From contig NZ_ATVN01000005.1 of the NCBI RefSeq assembly GCF_000420745.1, positions 124,001 through 188,000 of the forward strand: DNA of 64,000 nucleotides, written 5' to 3'. Shown one piece after another: positions 37,288-48,122 of the stretch. Position numbers and translations under genes: made by a program. The notes under the pieces are model-generated. The model worked only from the letters and a program-made list of their open reading frames with translations. It was not told where the DNA came from and did no database searches. This DNA is from Pseudorhodobacter ferrugineus DSM 5888 (lineage in GTDB: Bacteria > Pseudomonadota > Alphaproteobacteria > Rhodobacterales > Rhodobacteraceae). How positions within the stretch are numbered: position 1 is the stretch's first letter; each line of letters opens with the position of its first letter.

Positions 37288-38262
37288 TTACCAGCGCAAA
37301 ACAACTGCGCCCCAGGCCAACCCGCCACCAATCGCTTCGGCCACCAGCAGGTCGCCTTGCTTGATCTGGCCGCGCGCCACACCCACCGACAGCGCCAAAG
37401 GAATGGACGCAGCCGAGGTGTTGCCGTGGTCTTGCACCGTCAAAATCACGCGCTCAATAGGCACATCCATGCGCGCCGCCGTGGCCGCAATAATCCGCAA
37501 ATTCGCCTGATGCGGCACAATCCAATCCACATCCGCGCCCGTCAGCCCGATTTTTTCCAACGCGGTATCCGCCGTTGTCGCCAGTTTTTCAACGGCTTGG
37601 CGGAACAATTGGTTGCCTTGCATCCGCAGCTTGCCCGATTGGCCGTTGGTCGAAACCCCGCCATCGACATACAGCATCTCTTTATAGCGCCCGTCCGAAT
37701 TCAGATCAGCAGACAGCACGCCACGATCGGTCACACCGCCCGTTCCGTCTTCGGCCGCAAGCACCAGCGCACCAGCGCCATCGCCAAACAGCACACATGT
37801 TGAACGGTCGGTCCAATCCATAATCCGGCTGAATGTTTCGGCCCCGATCACCAGCACCCGCCGCGCTTGCCCCGACAGAATCATCGCATTCGCCGTGCTT
37901 AGGGCAAACACAAATCCCGCGCAAACGGCCTGCACATCAAAGGCAAACCCGCGCGTCATCCCTAATTTACCCTGCACCATGGTCCCCACAGACGGAAAGG
38001 TCAGATCGGGGGTCGAGGTCGCAACAACAATCGCATCAATATCATCTGGTTGCAGACCCGCATTTTCCAACGCCGCACGTGCAGCATTCACAGCCAAATC
38101 CGAAGTTGTCTGCCCCTCGGCCGCAAAATGGCGCCGTTCAATCCCCGAACGGCTGCGTATCCACTCATCCGTGGTATCAAGCGTTGCCTCAAATTCGGAA
38201 TTGGGCACGATGCGGTCGGGCAAATAATGCCCAACACCTTTAACAACGGCTCGAAGTGTCAT
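37288..38262 (-). CDS. fabH: 3-oxoacyl-[ACP] synthase III (FabH)
   Basis: A 324-residue condensing enzyme that starts fatty-acid synthesis from acetyl-CoA and malonyl-ACP. The catalytic triad is visible: Cys in DVQAVCAGFVFALSTAN, His in WIVPHQANLRII and Asn in DHGNTSAASIPLAL. The C-terminal EAIGGGLAWGAVVLRW is standard. Its start overlaps plsX by four bases, so fatty-acid initiation and phospholipid synthesis are translationally coupled. Confidence 0.96.
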   Translation of the reverse strand: MTLRAVVKGVGHYLPDRIVPNSEFEATLDTTDEWIRSRSGIERRHFAAEGQTTSDLAVNAARAALENAGLQPDDIDAIVVATSTPDLTFPSVGTMVQGKLGMTRGFAFDVQAVCAGFVFALSTANAMILSGQARRVLVIGAETFSRIMDWTDRSTCVLFGDGAGALVLAAEDGTGGVTDRGVLSADLNSDGRYKEMLYVDGGVSTNGQSGKLRMQGNQLFRQAVEKLATTADTALEKIGLTGADVDWIVPHQANLRIIAATAARMDVPIERVILTVQDHGNTSAASIPLALSVGVARGQIKQGDLLVAEAIGGGLAWGAVVLRW

Positions 38263-39407
38263 TTGGCCTCACCATTCCCCGCCGCAGCACTATCCACAGT
38301 GCCGCCCAAGGCATCTTGCCCCGCGCGGCCCGCAGATGCAACGCGCGCGGCCAATCGTTCGTTAAAGCCCGATTTTGCAAGGTCAAAGGCCAAACCAATC
38401 GCCGCCGAAACCCCTGTCGCATCGGCAGACCCATGCGATTTCACCACGGTGCCATTCAGCCCCAAAAACACGCCGCCGTTCACCCGCCGCGGGTCAATCC
38501 GCTTTTGCAAACGCCGCAGCGACCCCATCGCCAGCAGGGCACCAAGCTTGGATAACAGGCTGGACGACAACGCCTCTCGCATGAAATCGGAAATCAGCTT
38601 GGCCGTACCTTCGCCGGTTTTCAGCGCGATATTGCCGTTAAACCCGTCTGTGACGATCACATCGACACGGTCGCTGGGAATATCGCCGCCTTCGACAAAT
38701 CCAACAAAATCGAAATCGCCAACCGCCGCCACCGCAGGCATCTGCTCAAACGCTTGTTTCAACTCTGGGCGGCCCTTGTTTTCCTCGGTGCCCACATTCA
38801 GCAACCCCACACGCGGCCGCTTCAGGTTCAAACCGTTGCGGGCATAGGACGCGCCCATCGTGGCAAATTGCAGCAAATCTTCGGGCTCGGCCTTAACATC
38901 TGCGCCCACGTCCAACATCACGTTGAATCCGCCGGGGTTGCGCGATGGCCACAAACAGGCAATCGCGGGCCGCGTCACACCGGGCAGGCGGCGCAGGCGG
39001 ATCATCGAAATCGCCATCAGCGCGCCTGTGTTGCCACAAGATACCGCCACCGTTGCCTCGCCGGCCTTGACGCTTTCGATGCAAGACCACATCGACGTAC
39101 CTTCGCCATTGCGCATAACTTGGCTCGGCTTGTCTTCCATCGTCACCGCGCGCGGCGCGTGGCGCAGCGTACAGCGCCCCGCAAGAACGGGATGCTTGGC
39201 CAACAGTGGGGCCAAAACGGTCTCATCCCCATGCAGGATGAATGCCAATGCAGGCGTTTTTTCAGCCGAAAGCACAAGACCTGCGACAACTGCCGCAGGC
39301 CCACGATCTCCGCCCATGGCGTCAACCGAAATTACAACTCGCTCCGCAGTCTGCCCGATAGGGCCCTGTTCGGTGGTGACAGGTGTTTCTGCGGCGCTCA
39401 TCGTCAT
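38259..39407 (-). CDS. plsX: Phosphate acyltransferase PlsX
   Basis: A 382-residue enzyme forming acyl-phosphate from acyl-ACP for phospholipid synthesis. VISVDAMGGDRGPAAVVAG near the N-terminus, PSRNPGGFNVMLDVGAD and SFMREALSS-type stretches fit the family. The N-terminus is about 20 residues longer than in E. coli PlsX. Either the ATG at 39407 or the one two codons later (39401) may be used, and no strong ribosome site decides it. It lies between rpmF and fabH. Confidence 0.94.
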   Translation of the reverse strand: MTMSAAETPVTTEQGPIGQTAERVVISVDAMGGDRGPAAVVAGLVLSAEKTPALAFILHGDETVLAPLLAKHPVLAGRCTLRHAPRAVTMEDKPSQVMRNGEGTSMWSCIESVKAGEATVAVSCGNTGALMAISMIRLRRLPGVTRPAIACLWPSRNPGGFNVMLDVGADVKAEPEDLLQFATMGASYARNGLNLKRPRVGLLNVGTEENKGRPELKQAFEQMPAVAAVGDFDFVGFVEGGDIPSDRVDVIVTDGFNGNIALKTGEGTAKLISDFMREALSSSLLSKLGALLAMGSLRRLQKRIDPRRVNGGVFLGLNGTVVKSHGSADATGVSAAIGLAFDLAKSGFNERLAARVASAGRAGQDALGGTVDSAAAGNGEAK

Positions 39408-39430
39408 GCGTCAGGGCAATGACAAACGGC

Positions 39431-39637
39431 TTACGCCGCGTCCTCGTCCAGATCGACGTCTTGTGTAGAAGCAACAACTTCGCGTGCGTCATAGTGACCG
39501 CATGCGCCACAAACGTGGTGCGGGCGCTTCAACTCGCCGCAGTTGGAACATTCTGCCGGGTTAGATGCGACCAGCGCATCATGAGCACGGCGCATGTTGC
39601 GCTTGGATTTGGTGACTTTGTTCTGCGGGACAGCCAT
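39431..39637 (-). CDS. rpmF: 50S ribosomal protein L32
   Basis: A 68-residue L32: [20 protein letters not shown] at the N-terminus and paired Cys motifs CSNCGELK and CGACGHY that can bind zinc. A short acidic tail (DVDLDEDAA) is usual in alphaproteobacteria. It heads the rpmF-plsX-fabH-ihfA cluster on the minus strand. DUF177 lies upstream in the same direction after about 190 bases. Confidence 0.97.
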   Translation of the reverse strand: MAVPQNKVTKSKRNMRRAHDALVASNPAECSNCGELKRPHHVCGACGHYDAREVVASTQDVDLDEDAA

Positions 39638-39824
39638 GTCTCGACCTCGGTGTTCTGAGGGCTAATGCCCTGATTTTCCTTGGGGATCTGGCAGTAACCC
39701 GATCGTTTGGGCGCGTTAGATCCACTCTGTAAACGAAGCGCGGAACATACTGCGATTCTGGCCACGCGCAAGCTCTTTCTGCCAAAGCTGTTAATCCGTT
39801 GCGTTCACACTGTTGCAGCGGTGC

Positions 39825-40406
39825 TTACTCGGCCCCGCCATCAGGGTTTTCCAGCTTGGCCTTCAAGGCCGCCAACCCTGCGAATGGTTTCAAATCGGCA
39901 TCCCGCAATGGCGCTGTACCGGGGGCCGAAAACTCGGCCACGTCCAAAATCGCGCCTGGCGCACGCGGAAACGGGGGCAAGGCAAGCGACAAGGCCTCGA
40001 CCGCGACATGCCCGATATCAACCTCTTCGCCCAAAGCTTCGGTCGTGTCGTCATCGGGAATTTCAACCTCGTCGCCGGTCGGATAGTCCCATTTCGCCAG
40101 ATATACCCGCAGTACATCTTCCCTGATCGTGGTAACAACAGGCTCCAGCGTAATGGCACAGGCCTGCTCCACCACCGCCTCCAACACGGCCCCCAGCGCA
40201 AAGTCATGCCGCCCCTTGGGGCTGATCGCCCCGACAAAGCGCATTTTCTTTATCGCAAGAATCCCGAGATAATCCGCGACCGCCGCCCGCGCCTGCGCCG
40301 ATGGTATAAGGTCAAAACGCGTAGGCTTGCGGCTTGACAGGCTTGCCGCCTTGAACGCCTCGCTTAACGGTAGAGCGGGAAGGCTTGGGTCGCTGGTCTG
40401 GCTCAT
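39825..40406 (-). CDS. DUF177 / YceD-like protein
   Basis: A 193-residue DUF177 protein; members are linked to 23S rRNA accumulation and sit upstream of rpmF in most bacteria, as here. Features include LGILAIKKMRFVGAISPKGRHDF, an acidic central segment (EIPDDDTTEALGEEVDIGHVAVEALSLALP), and the C-terminal GLAALKAKLENPDG. The two Cys seen in some members are missing apart from one in AVVEQACAITLEPV. A GAGGA ribosome site precedes the ATG. It diverges from bamE. Confidence 0.88.
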   Translation of the reverse strand: MSQTSDPSLPALPLSEAFKAASLSSRKPTRFDLIPSAQARAAVADYLGILAIKKMRFVGAISPKGRHDFALGAVLEAVVEQACAITLEPVVTTIREDVLRVYLAKWDYPTGDEVEIPDDDTTEALGEEVDIGHVAVEALSLALPPFPRAPGAILDVAEFSAPGTAPLRDADLKPFAGLAALKAKLENPDGGAE

Positions 40407-40588
40407 TCTCTGTCCTCTGGTTTGTCGCGGTGCAGGATCCTACACATAGACACCTATCGCCCGCGCGCAAGGTTTACCCAAGATCGCGTTCCTTTCTTGA
40501 ACAAAAGCTTATCCTTCTGTAAGCCAAGGGGAACGCCGGAAAACCGGACTGGGATACGAGGCTTGTGCCTCATAGGCAAGAGGGTGCG

Positions 40589-41059
40589 ATGCAAGTGCAA
40601 GCAGGCAACATACGGGCGCGGATGGCGCAGATGGCTATGGCAGGATGCATCCTTTTGATGGCTGGCTGTTCGGCGATTTACCGAAATCACGGATATGTGC
40701 CTGCGGATGATGATTTGGCGGTCATTCAGGTCGGCGTTTCAACGCAGCAAGATGTGGCAGATGTTATTGGCCGCCCGTCGGCCGCCGCGTTGTTGAACGA
40801 CAACGGCTGGTACTATGTTCAAAGCAAATTCAAGCAGGTAGGCCCCAGAAAGCCGGAAGAGATTGACCGCCAAGTGGTCGCGATCTCCTTCACCGATGCA
40901 GGCATAGTCGAGAACGTAGAACGCTTTGGTCTGGCAGAAGGCCGTGTGGTACCACTGTCGCGCCGCGTGACGGACACCAATATCAAGAGCATCAGCTTCT
41001 TGACCCAGTTGTTCAGCAATTTTGGTCGACTGCGCGCTGGCGACATTGTCGGCCAATAG
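40589..41059 (+). CDS. bamE: Outer membrane assembly lipoprotein BamE (SmpA/OmlA)
   Basis: A 156-residue lipoprotein of the BAM complex that inserts beta-barrel proteins into the outer membrane. The signal peptide ends in the lipobox LMAGC, with Cys27 to be acylated. QVGVSTQQDVADVIGRPSAA and GWYYVQSKFKQVGPRKPE match the SmpA/OmlA domain. I placed the start at 40589 because it follows AGAGGGTGCG and yields a normal signal peptide. A terminator-like hairpin follows at 41078-41107. The gene is divergent from DUF177. Confidence 0.92.
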   Translation: MQVQAGNIRARMAQMAMAGCILLMAGCSAIYRNHGYVPADDDLAVIQVGVSTQQDVADVIGRPSAAALLNDNGWYYVQSKFKQVGPRKPEEIDRQVVAISFTDAGIVENVERFGLAEGRVVPLSRRVTDTNIKSISFLTQLFSNFGRLRAGDIVGQ

Positions 41060-41077
41060 GGCCTGACCTTACATCTT

Positions 41078-41107
41078 AAGGGTCAACAGCAAAACTGTTG
41101 GCCCTTT
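41078..41107 (+). terminator. Hairpin after bamE
   Basis: AAGGGTCAACAG pairs with CTGTTGGCCCTT across a five-base loop (12 pairs, one G-T) and ends in three T. It lies 19 bases after the bamE stop. The long stem compensates for the short T-run, so it is a probable intrinsic terminator. Confidence 0.7.
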
Positions 41108-41245
41108 GCATGGCATCTCGGCCTACATTCAGGTGATTCGGCGATATTGCGCAAACAAAGCCTTTTCCAACATATGGGATTGCCTTGCATCATTTCATTG
41201 CGCCCCGCATATTCGCGCCTAACTTCATGACCCTAAGGCCCAACA

Positions 41246-41980
41246 ATGGATCGCGTGCTGCACCTGCAAAAAGGGCGCTACCTTGCGCGGACAGCGTCCG
41301 GTGGCGCTGATCTTGCGGCAGCACTCGGATTGCGGAGTCGATGCTTTGGCTTCAAAGATGGCAACGATACCGACCGCTTTGATGCCGATTGCACCCATAT
41401 TCTGGTCGAAGACACCCAAACCAGCACCGTTGTCTGTGCCTTTCGGGTTTTGCCCTTGGCCACAGGCCCTGATATTTTGCGCAGCTATTCCGCCCAGTTC
41501 TATGACCTGACCGCGCTGACGCATTTCCAAGGCCCACTGCTGGAAATCGGTCGGTTTTGCATTCACCCTGACCACCACGACCCAGATATCTTGCGTGTGG
41601 CTTGGGGCGCACTAACCCAATGGGTTGATGCGACAGGCGTGCGTTTGCTTTTTGGTTGCAGCTCATTTCTTGGCGATGATGCAACACTGCACAGGGCCGC
41701 GTTCCAGCTGCTGCAGCGCAAACACCGCGCGCCCGCACGATGGAACCCGCACCCCAAAGCGCCCGAGCGTTTCAGTTTCTCCCTTGACCCGTACGATGAC
41801 CATATTTGCGGCGCAGCGACCTTGCCACCGTTGTTGCGCACCTATCTGATGATGGGGGGATGGGTCAGCGACCACGCAGTCTTTGACCGACAATTGCACA
41901 CTATGCATGTGTTTACCGGCGTCGAGATTGCCTCTATCCCCGCCGCGCGTGCACGGCTTTTACGGGCTGTCGCCGGTTAA
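41246..41980 (+). CDS. olsB: L-ornithine N-alpha-acyltransferase OlsB
   Basis: A 244-residue GNAT-like acyltransferase that transfers a 3-hydroxyacyl chain from ACP to ornithine, giving lyso-ornithine lipid. RYLARTASGGADLAAALGLR, CAFRVLPL and LEIGRFCIHPDHHDPDILRV are the recognisable family segments. It is usually followed by olsA in Rhodobacteraceae; here a convergent TfoX-C gene follows and no olsA is in the window. Ornithine lipids replace phospholipids under phosphate limitation in this group, so PhoB control is possible, though I did not identify a Pho box. Confidence 0.88.
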   Translation: MDRVLHLQKGRYLARTASGGADLAAALGLRSRCFGFKDGNDTDRFDADCTHILVEDTQTSTVVCAFRVLPLATGPDILRSYSAQFYDLTALTHFQGPLLEIGRFCIHPDHHDPDILRVAWGALTQWVDATGVRLLFGCSSFLGDDATLHRAAFQLLQRKHRAPARWNPHPKAPERFSFSLDPYDDHICGAATLPPLLRTYLMMGGWVSDHAVFDRQLHTMHVFTGVEIASIPAARARLLRAVAG

Positions 41981-42321
41981 CGCGGCTTTCGTTCAATTAC
42001 GCCCAGAAAATCCAACGCCGCATCCAGCTCGCTACGCCCTTTGCTCTGGTTTTGCGCCTTCAGCGCGTCAAACCGTACCCGTAATGCGGCCTTTTCGGCC
42101 CCCTTGCAATCGTTCCAAGGCCGCCCTTGTAGCCCCATGACAATCACGTAATAGCCAATGAAATGCGGGGCAGCGCCCGATTGCAACAATCGCAAATAGG
42201 CCTCATCCGCTCCAAGCGCGCGCAGCTCTTGGGCCGAATGGATGCCTGCCTTGGCGAAGGCCGCCTCGCTGGCAGGCCCCAGATTGGGAATAGAGGAAAT
42301 TGCAAGCGGGTCTGTCGCCAA
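41977..42321 (-). CDS. TfoX C-terminal domain protein
   Basis: A 114-residue protein matching the helix-hairpin-helix TfoX/Sxy C-terminal domain: ISSIPNLGPASEAAFAKAGI, then SAQELRALGADEAYLRL. TfoX is a competence regulator in gamma-proteobacteria, but single-domain versions in alphaproteobacteria have no established role. It overlaps the 3' end of olsB by four bases in the convergent orientation. Confidence 0.85.
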   Translation of the reverse strand: MATDPLAISSIPNLGPASEAAFAKAGIHSAQELRALGADEAYLRLLQSGAAPHFIGYYVIVMGLQGRPWNDCKGAEKAALRVRFDALKAQNQSKGRSELDAALDFLGVIERKPR

Positions 42322-42397
42322 GGCGCAGGTCCAATCTATCCGCGTGTTACCAAGCTATGACGCAACACGCACCACAGACAGGCAAACACAAAGCCGA

Positions 42398-42526
42398 TTA
42401 AATCGCCGCCCAGTCGCGGAAAATCGGTTGGCCTTGCTGTTGGCTGCCTGCAGGGGTTTGGCCCTGTTGTTGGGTGGATGGGGCAGGGGTGCTGCCTTGC
42501 TGCGGGGTTGGGGACGCTTGAGCCAT
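42398..42526 (-). CDS. Gln/Pro-rich small peptide (42 aa)
   Basis: A short frame reads MAQASPTPQQGSTPAPSTQQ, then QGQTPAGSQQQGQPIFRDWA and ends AI. The Gln-Pro-rich, disordered first part and a compact QPIFRDWAAI end look like a conserved C-terminal motif. A GGAAC ribosome-site candidate lies eight bases upstream of the ATG. It lies upstream of the TfoX-C gene on the same strand. I recall similar peptides with a C-terminal FRDWA-type end in Rhodobacteraceae but cannot verify this. The function is unknown. Confidence 0.5.
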   Translation of the reverse strand: MAQASPTPQQGSTPAPSTQQQGQTPAGSQQQGQPIFRDWAAI

Positions 42527-42756
42527 AGCTTTGTTCCGATTGCGAAGACTGTCGTGCAACAGCCAGATCTATAAAATTTTAAGAGTCAGTTGCGGCCAGC
42601 ACATGGCAACAATATGGCACGGTTGCGGCGATTTAGTCGCGCAAACCAGAACCCACAAGGGGCGATCATTGCGAAAGTCGAAAGCCTTGATAAAAGGTCA
42701 CAAGTGTCGGCGGATTTTGGCCCAAGTCATCCTGCAACCGTAACATTTAGCCCCGA

Positions 42757-43191
42757 TCAACCAACCGTCAGCAGTCTCTTCATTTCCGTATTGTTCTCGA
42801 TCAAATCGGCTAATGTCAGCCGGTCCAAGGACGCATAGAACGCATCCAGCGCATCCGCAAAGGCGCATTTTAATTCGCAGAACCTAACAAACGGACAGGG
42901 CTCTTTATCCTCCACCATACAGTCCAAGAACGGCACCGCCCCTTCGAAATGGCGCACCACCTCGCCAACCCCAACCAAGCGCGGCGCGCGCCGCAGCTTT
43001 AACCCACCCAAACGCCCCCTGATGGTAGTGATAAAGCCTGCCAACGCCAGCTTGTGGATCACCTGTGCCAAATGGTTTTCAGACGCGTTGCAAGCCTCGG
43101 CAATTTCGGCTTTGCGCACCGTCCGTTCGGCATTGACTGCACAAAACATCAAGGTCCGCATCGCAAGATTGGTCCGAATTGTCAGCCGCAT
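42757..43191 (-). CDS. Rrf2-family transcriptional regulator (NsrR-like)
   Basis: A 144-residue Rrf2 winged-helix repressor. MRLTIRTNLAMRTLMFCAVN and AEACNASENHLAQVIHKLAL make up the DNA-binding part. The iron-sulfur site has the NsrR spacing: Cys in LDCMVEDKEPCPFVRFCELKCAF, that is Cys-x7-Cys-x5-Cys plus one further Cys. NsrR senses nitric oxide with a [4Fe-4S] or [2Fe-2S] cluster. No NO-metabolism gene is adjacent, so targets would lie elsewhere. It diverges from glgP across 273 bases. Confidence 0.87.
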   Translation of the reverse strand: MRLTIRTNLAMRTLMFCAVNAERTVRKAEIAEACNASENHLAQVIHKLALAGFITTIRGRLGGLKLRRAPRLVGVGEVVRHFEGAVPFLDCMVEDKEPCPFVRFCELKCAFADALDAFYASLDRLTLADLIENNTEMKRLLTVG

Positions 43192-43319
43192 ACGTAAATC
43201 CTCACAGACGCCATTTTCTCCCAGCTACGGCGAAATCTGCACGCTATCCATGATCTGGATCAGTCGATGGATGCGGGCAAAACGGGCTCTGCGCGTCAAA
43301 GCTGCGTTTTTTTCGACTT

Positions 43320-43333
43320 TGTTAGCGCTATCA
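43320..43333. promoter_or_regulatory. LacI-type operator upstream of glgP
   Basis: TGTTAGCGCTATCA differs in one position from the perfect palindrome TGTTAGCGCTAACA. It lies 131 bases upstream of the glgP start, in the region shared with the Rrf2 gene. The same palindrome occurs upstream of both gap genes, suggesting that the glycogen operon and GAPDH share a LacI-family regulator. Confidence 0.6.
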
Positions 43334-43464
43334 TTCACGACACATTCGGATTACAAAGCCCGAATTCCTTTCCGGCCTTGCCGATCAATGGCCCCACAGC
43401 CAAACTGACATTCACAGCGCGCCGGCCCATAGGGCAGGGCCTCCCCTACTGCAGGACATCTTTC

Positions 43465-45873
43465 GTGAATACGCCCCTTAAACCGTTTCAGCCCACCACA
43501 CCTTCCATCCCGCAAGGGGCCTTGGCCGATGATGTCCTGCGTCATCTGACCTACACCTTGGGCAAAGATGCAGACCACGCCAGCCGTTATGATTGGCGCA
43601 TGGCCCTGTCCTTTGCCATTCGTGACCGTGTGGTCGGCCCGTGGTTCGCCTCTACCCGCCGCACATGGGCCGAACAGCGCAAACGCGTCTATTACCTGTC
43701 GATGGAATTCCTTATCGGCCGCATTCTGGAAGATGCTGCCATGAATTTGGGGCTGGATGACGAGGCGCGCAGTACAATGGCGGCATTCGGCCTGGATTAC
43801 CGTGCGCTGATCGAGGATGAACCTGACGCCGCCCTCGGCAATGGCGGCTTGGGCCGTTTGGCTGCCTGCTTTATGGAAAGCATGGCAACCATTGGCTGCC
43901 CCGCCTATGGCTACGGCATCCGCTATGAACACGGGCTGTTCCGCCAGCGTTTTGAAGGCGGCTTTCAGGTCGAAACCCCCGAAGATTGGCTGTCGCAATC
44001 CAATCCGTGGGAATTTGCCCGTCCCGAAGCCGCCTATACCATCCCTTTCAAGGGCCATATGGACGGAAATGTTTGGGTGCCAGGTGAAACCGTTATCGCC
44101 TCGGCCTATGATATGCCGGTTGTTGGCTGGCAGGGCAAATGGGCCAACACCCTGCGCCTGTGGGGCGCCAAAGCGACCACCCAGTTTGACCTTGAACGCT
44201 TTAACCGTGGGGACTATGCGGCGGCCGCCGAACCCGAGGCGCTGGCCCGCACCCTGTCACGCGTGCTATACCCCGACGATACCACCTACCAAGGCAAGGA
44301 ACTGCGCCTGAAACAGGAATTTTTCCTGACATCCGCTGCTTTGCAAGACATCCTGCGCCGCCACACCGCGGCTGGCCTTGATATCCGCGCCTTGCCAAAT
44401 CACGTGGCAATCCAGATGAATGACACACACCCCGCCATCGCGGGCCCCGAACTGATCCGCCTGCTGGTCGACCAACACGGGCTGGACTTTGATGAGGCCT
44501 TTACCACGACCCAAGCCTGCCTTGGCTATACCAACCACACCCTTTTGCCCGAAGCGCTGGAAAAATGGGCGACCTTTACCTTTGGCACGATCCTCCCACG
44601 TCACATGCAAATCGTCGAACAAATCGACTCTGCCCATCGCCGCGCCCACCCGAACCGCCCGCATTACGTGGGCATCGTGAAACACCACGAGGTGCGGATG
44701 GGTGAACTGGCCTTTATCACCGCCCACCGCGTCAATGGCGTCTCGGCGCTCCATTCCGATCTGGTCAAACAAAACCTGTTTCCCGAGTTGAACAAACTCC
44801 ACCCCGGGCGCATTATCAACCAAACCAATGGCGTCACCCCGCGCCGCTGGCTGCGCATGGCCAACCGTCCGTTGGCGGGCCTGATAACTGACACGATCGG
44901 GGATGGGTGGGAAGACAACCTTGACCGCCTCAAGGACCTGGAACCCCATGTCGAAGACGCCGGTTTTCGTGCCAATTTTGACGCGGCCAAACGCCAAAAC
45001 AAAGCGGCCCTGACCGATTGGCTGGCATCCGATTGCGGCGTGGCCGTCAACCCAGATGCGATCTTTGACGTACAAATCAAACGCATCCACGAATATAAAC
45101 GCCAGCTTCTGAACATCTTGGAAACCATCGCCCGCTATCAGGCAATCAAGGCCAATCCAAACGGCAACTGGGTGCCCCGCGTTAAAATCTTTGGCGGCAA
45201 GGCGGCCCCCGGATATTTTGTAGCCAAGGAAATTATCCACCTTATCAATGATGTGTCGTCTGTTGTTAATGCAGACTCTCAGGTCGGTGATCTGCTCAAA
45301 GTCATCTATCCCGTCAACTATAACGTCTCGATGGCCGAACGTCTGATCCCCGCGTCGGACCTCTCTGAACAAATATCGACGGCGGGCAAAGAGGCCTCAG
45401 GCACTGGCAATATGAAATTCATGATGAACGGCGCGCCCACTATTGGCACGCTTGACGGTGCCAATGTCGAAATCCTTGAACATGTCGGCGCGGACAACTT
45501 CTTCCTCTTTGGCCTCACCGCCGCCGAAGTTGTCACCCGCCGCGAAAACCCCGATCATGCCCGTATGGCGATTGAGGCAAGCCCAACCCTTCAAGCCGTG
45601 CTCCAAGCCATCGCCGAAGGCCAGTTTTCGCCCGATCAAACCGACCGCTATAATGATCTGGTTCACCGCGTCTGGCACCACGACTACTTCCTCGTCGCGG
45701 CAGACTTTGACGCCTATCTCGCGGCTCAGGCACAGGTAGATACCGCCTATGCCAACCGCGACCGCTGGGTCCGCATGGCCGCCCTCAACACCGCGCGCTC
45801 CGGATTTTTCTCGTCCGACCGAACAATCCGTGGCTATATGGCTGATATCTGGTCCATCACTCCGGCCCTATAG
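43465..45873 (+). CDS. glgP: Glycogen phosphorylase
   Basis: An 802-residue pyridoxal-phosphate enzyme releasing glucose-1-phosphate from glycogen. YYLSMEFLIGRILEDAAMNLG and ALGNGGLGRLAACFMESMATI are family stretches, and EASGTGNMKFMMNGAPTIGT carries the PLP-binding Lys651. I chose the GTG at 43465 (product begins MNTPLKPFQ), with GCAGGAC upstream; an ATG at 43267 would add 66 residues spanning the operator region and giving no family match. It heads a six-gene glycogen operon. Confidence 0.95.
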   Translation: MNTPLKPFQPTTPSIPQGALADDVLRHLTYTLGKDADHASRYDWRMALSFAIRDRVVGPWFASTRRTWAEQRKRVYYLSMEFLIGRILEDAAMNLGLDDEARSTMAAFGLDYRALIEDEPDAALGNGGLGRLAACFMESMATIGCPAYGYGIRYEHGLFRQRFEGGFQVETPEDWLSQSNPWEFARPEAAYTIPFKGHMDGNVWVPGETVIASAYDMPVVGWQGKWANTLRLWGAKATTQFDLERFNRGDYAAAAEPEALARTLSRVLYPDDTTYQGKELRLKQEFFLTSAALQDILRRHTAAGLDIRALPNHVAIQMNDTHPAIAGPELIRLLVDQHGLDFDEAFTTTQACLGYTNHTLLPEALEKWATFTFGTILPRHMQIVEQIDSAHRRAHPNRPHYVGIVKHHEVRMGELAFITAHRVNGVSALHSDLVKQNLFPELNKLHPGRIINQTNGVTPRRWLRMANRPLAGLITDTIGDGWEDNLDRLKDLEPHVEDAGFRANFDAAKRQNKAALTDWLASDCGVAVNPDAIFDVQIKRIHEYKRQLLNILETIARYQAIKANPNGNWVPRVKIFGGKAAPGYFVAKEIIHLINDVSSVVNADSQVGDLLKVIYPVNYNVSMAERLIPASDLSEQISTAGKEASGTGNMKFMMNGAPTIGTLDGANVEILEHVGADNFFLFGLTAAEVVTRRENPDHARMAIEASPTLQAVLQAIAEGQFSPDQTDRYNDLVHRVWHHDYFLVAADFDAYLAAQAQVDTAYANRDRWVRMAALNTARSGFFSSDRTIRGYMADIWSITPAL

Positions 45874-45881
45874 GGGGATTT

Positions 45882-48071
<2,190 letters not shown>

Positions 48072-48122
48072 CCGCTGGGCAACGCCCGCGGCACCAGAAT
48101 TTTCAGGGTAGGGGAGAACCCA

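Noticed and set aside
42318-42420. A hydrophobic frame (DLIGFVFACLWCVLRHS) overlapping the 3' end of the 42-aa peptide on the minus strand
   Set aside because: It looks like a membrane helix, but no start codon with a ribosome site is available in that frame, so I did not call it a gene.
42242-42574. A 110-codon plus-strand frame over the small peptide
   Set aside because: It overlaps TfoX-C and the peptide in antisense, has a Gly/Leu-rich random look, and lacks a ribosome site.
44266-45372. A 368-codon minus-strand frame opposite glgP
   Set aside because: It lies wholly inside glgP, has no ribosome site or recognisable motif, and follows codon shadowing.
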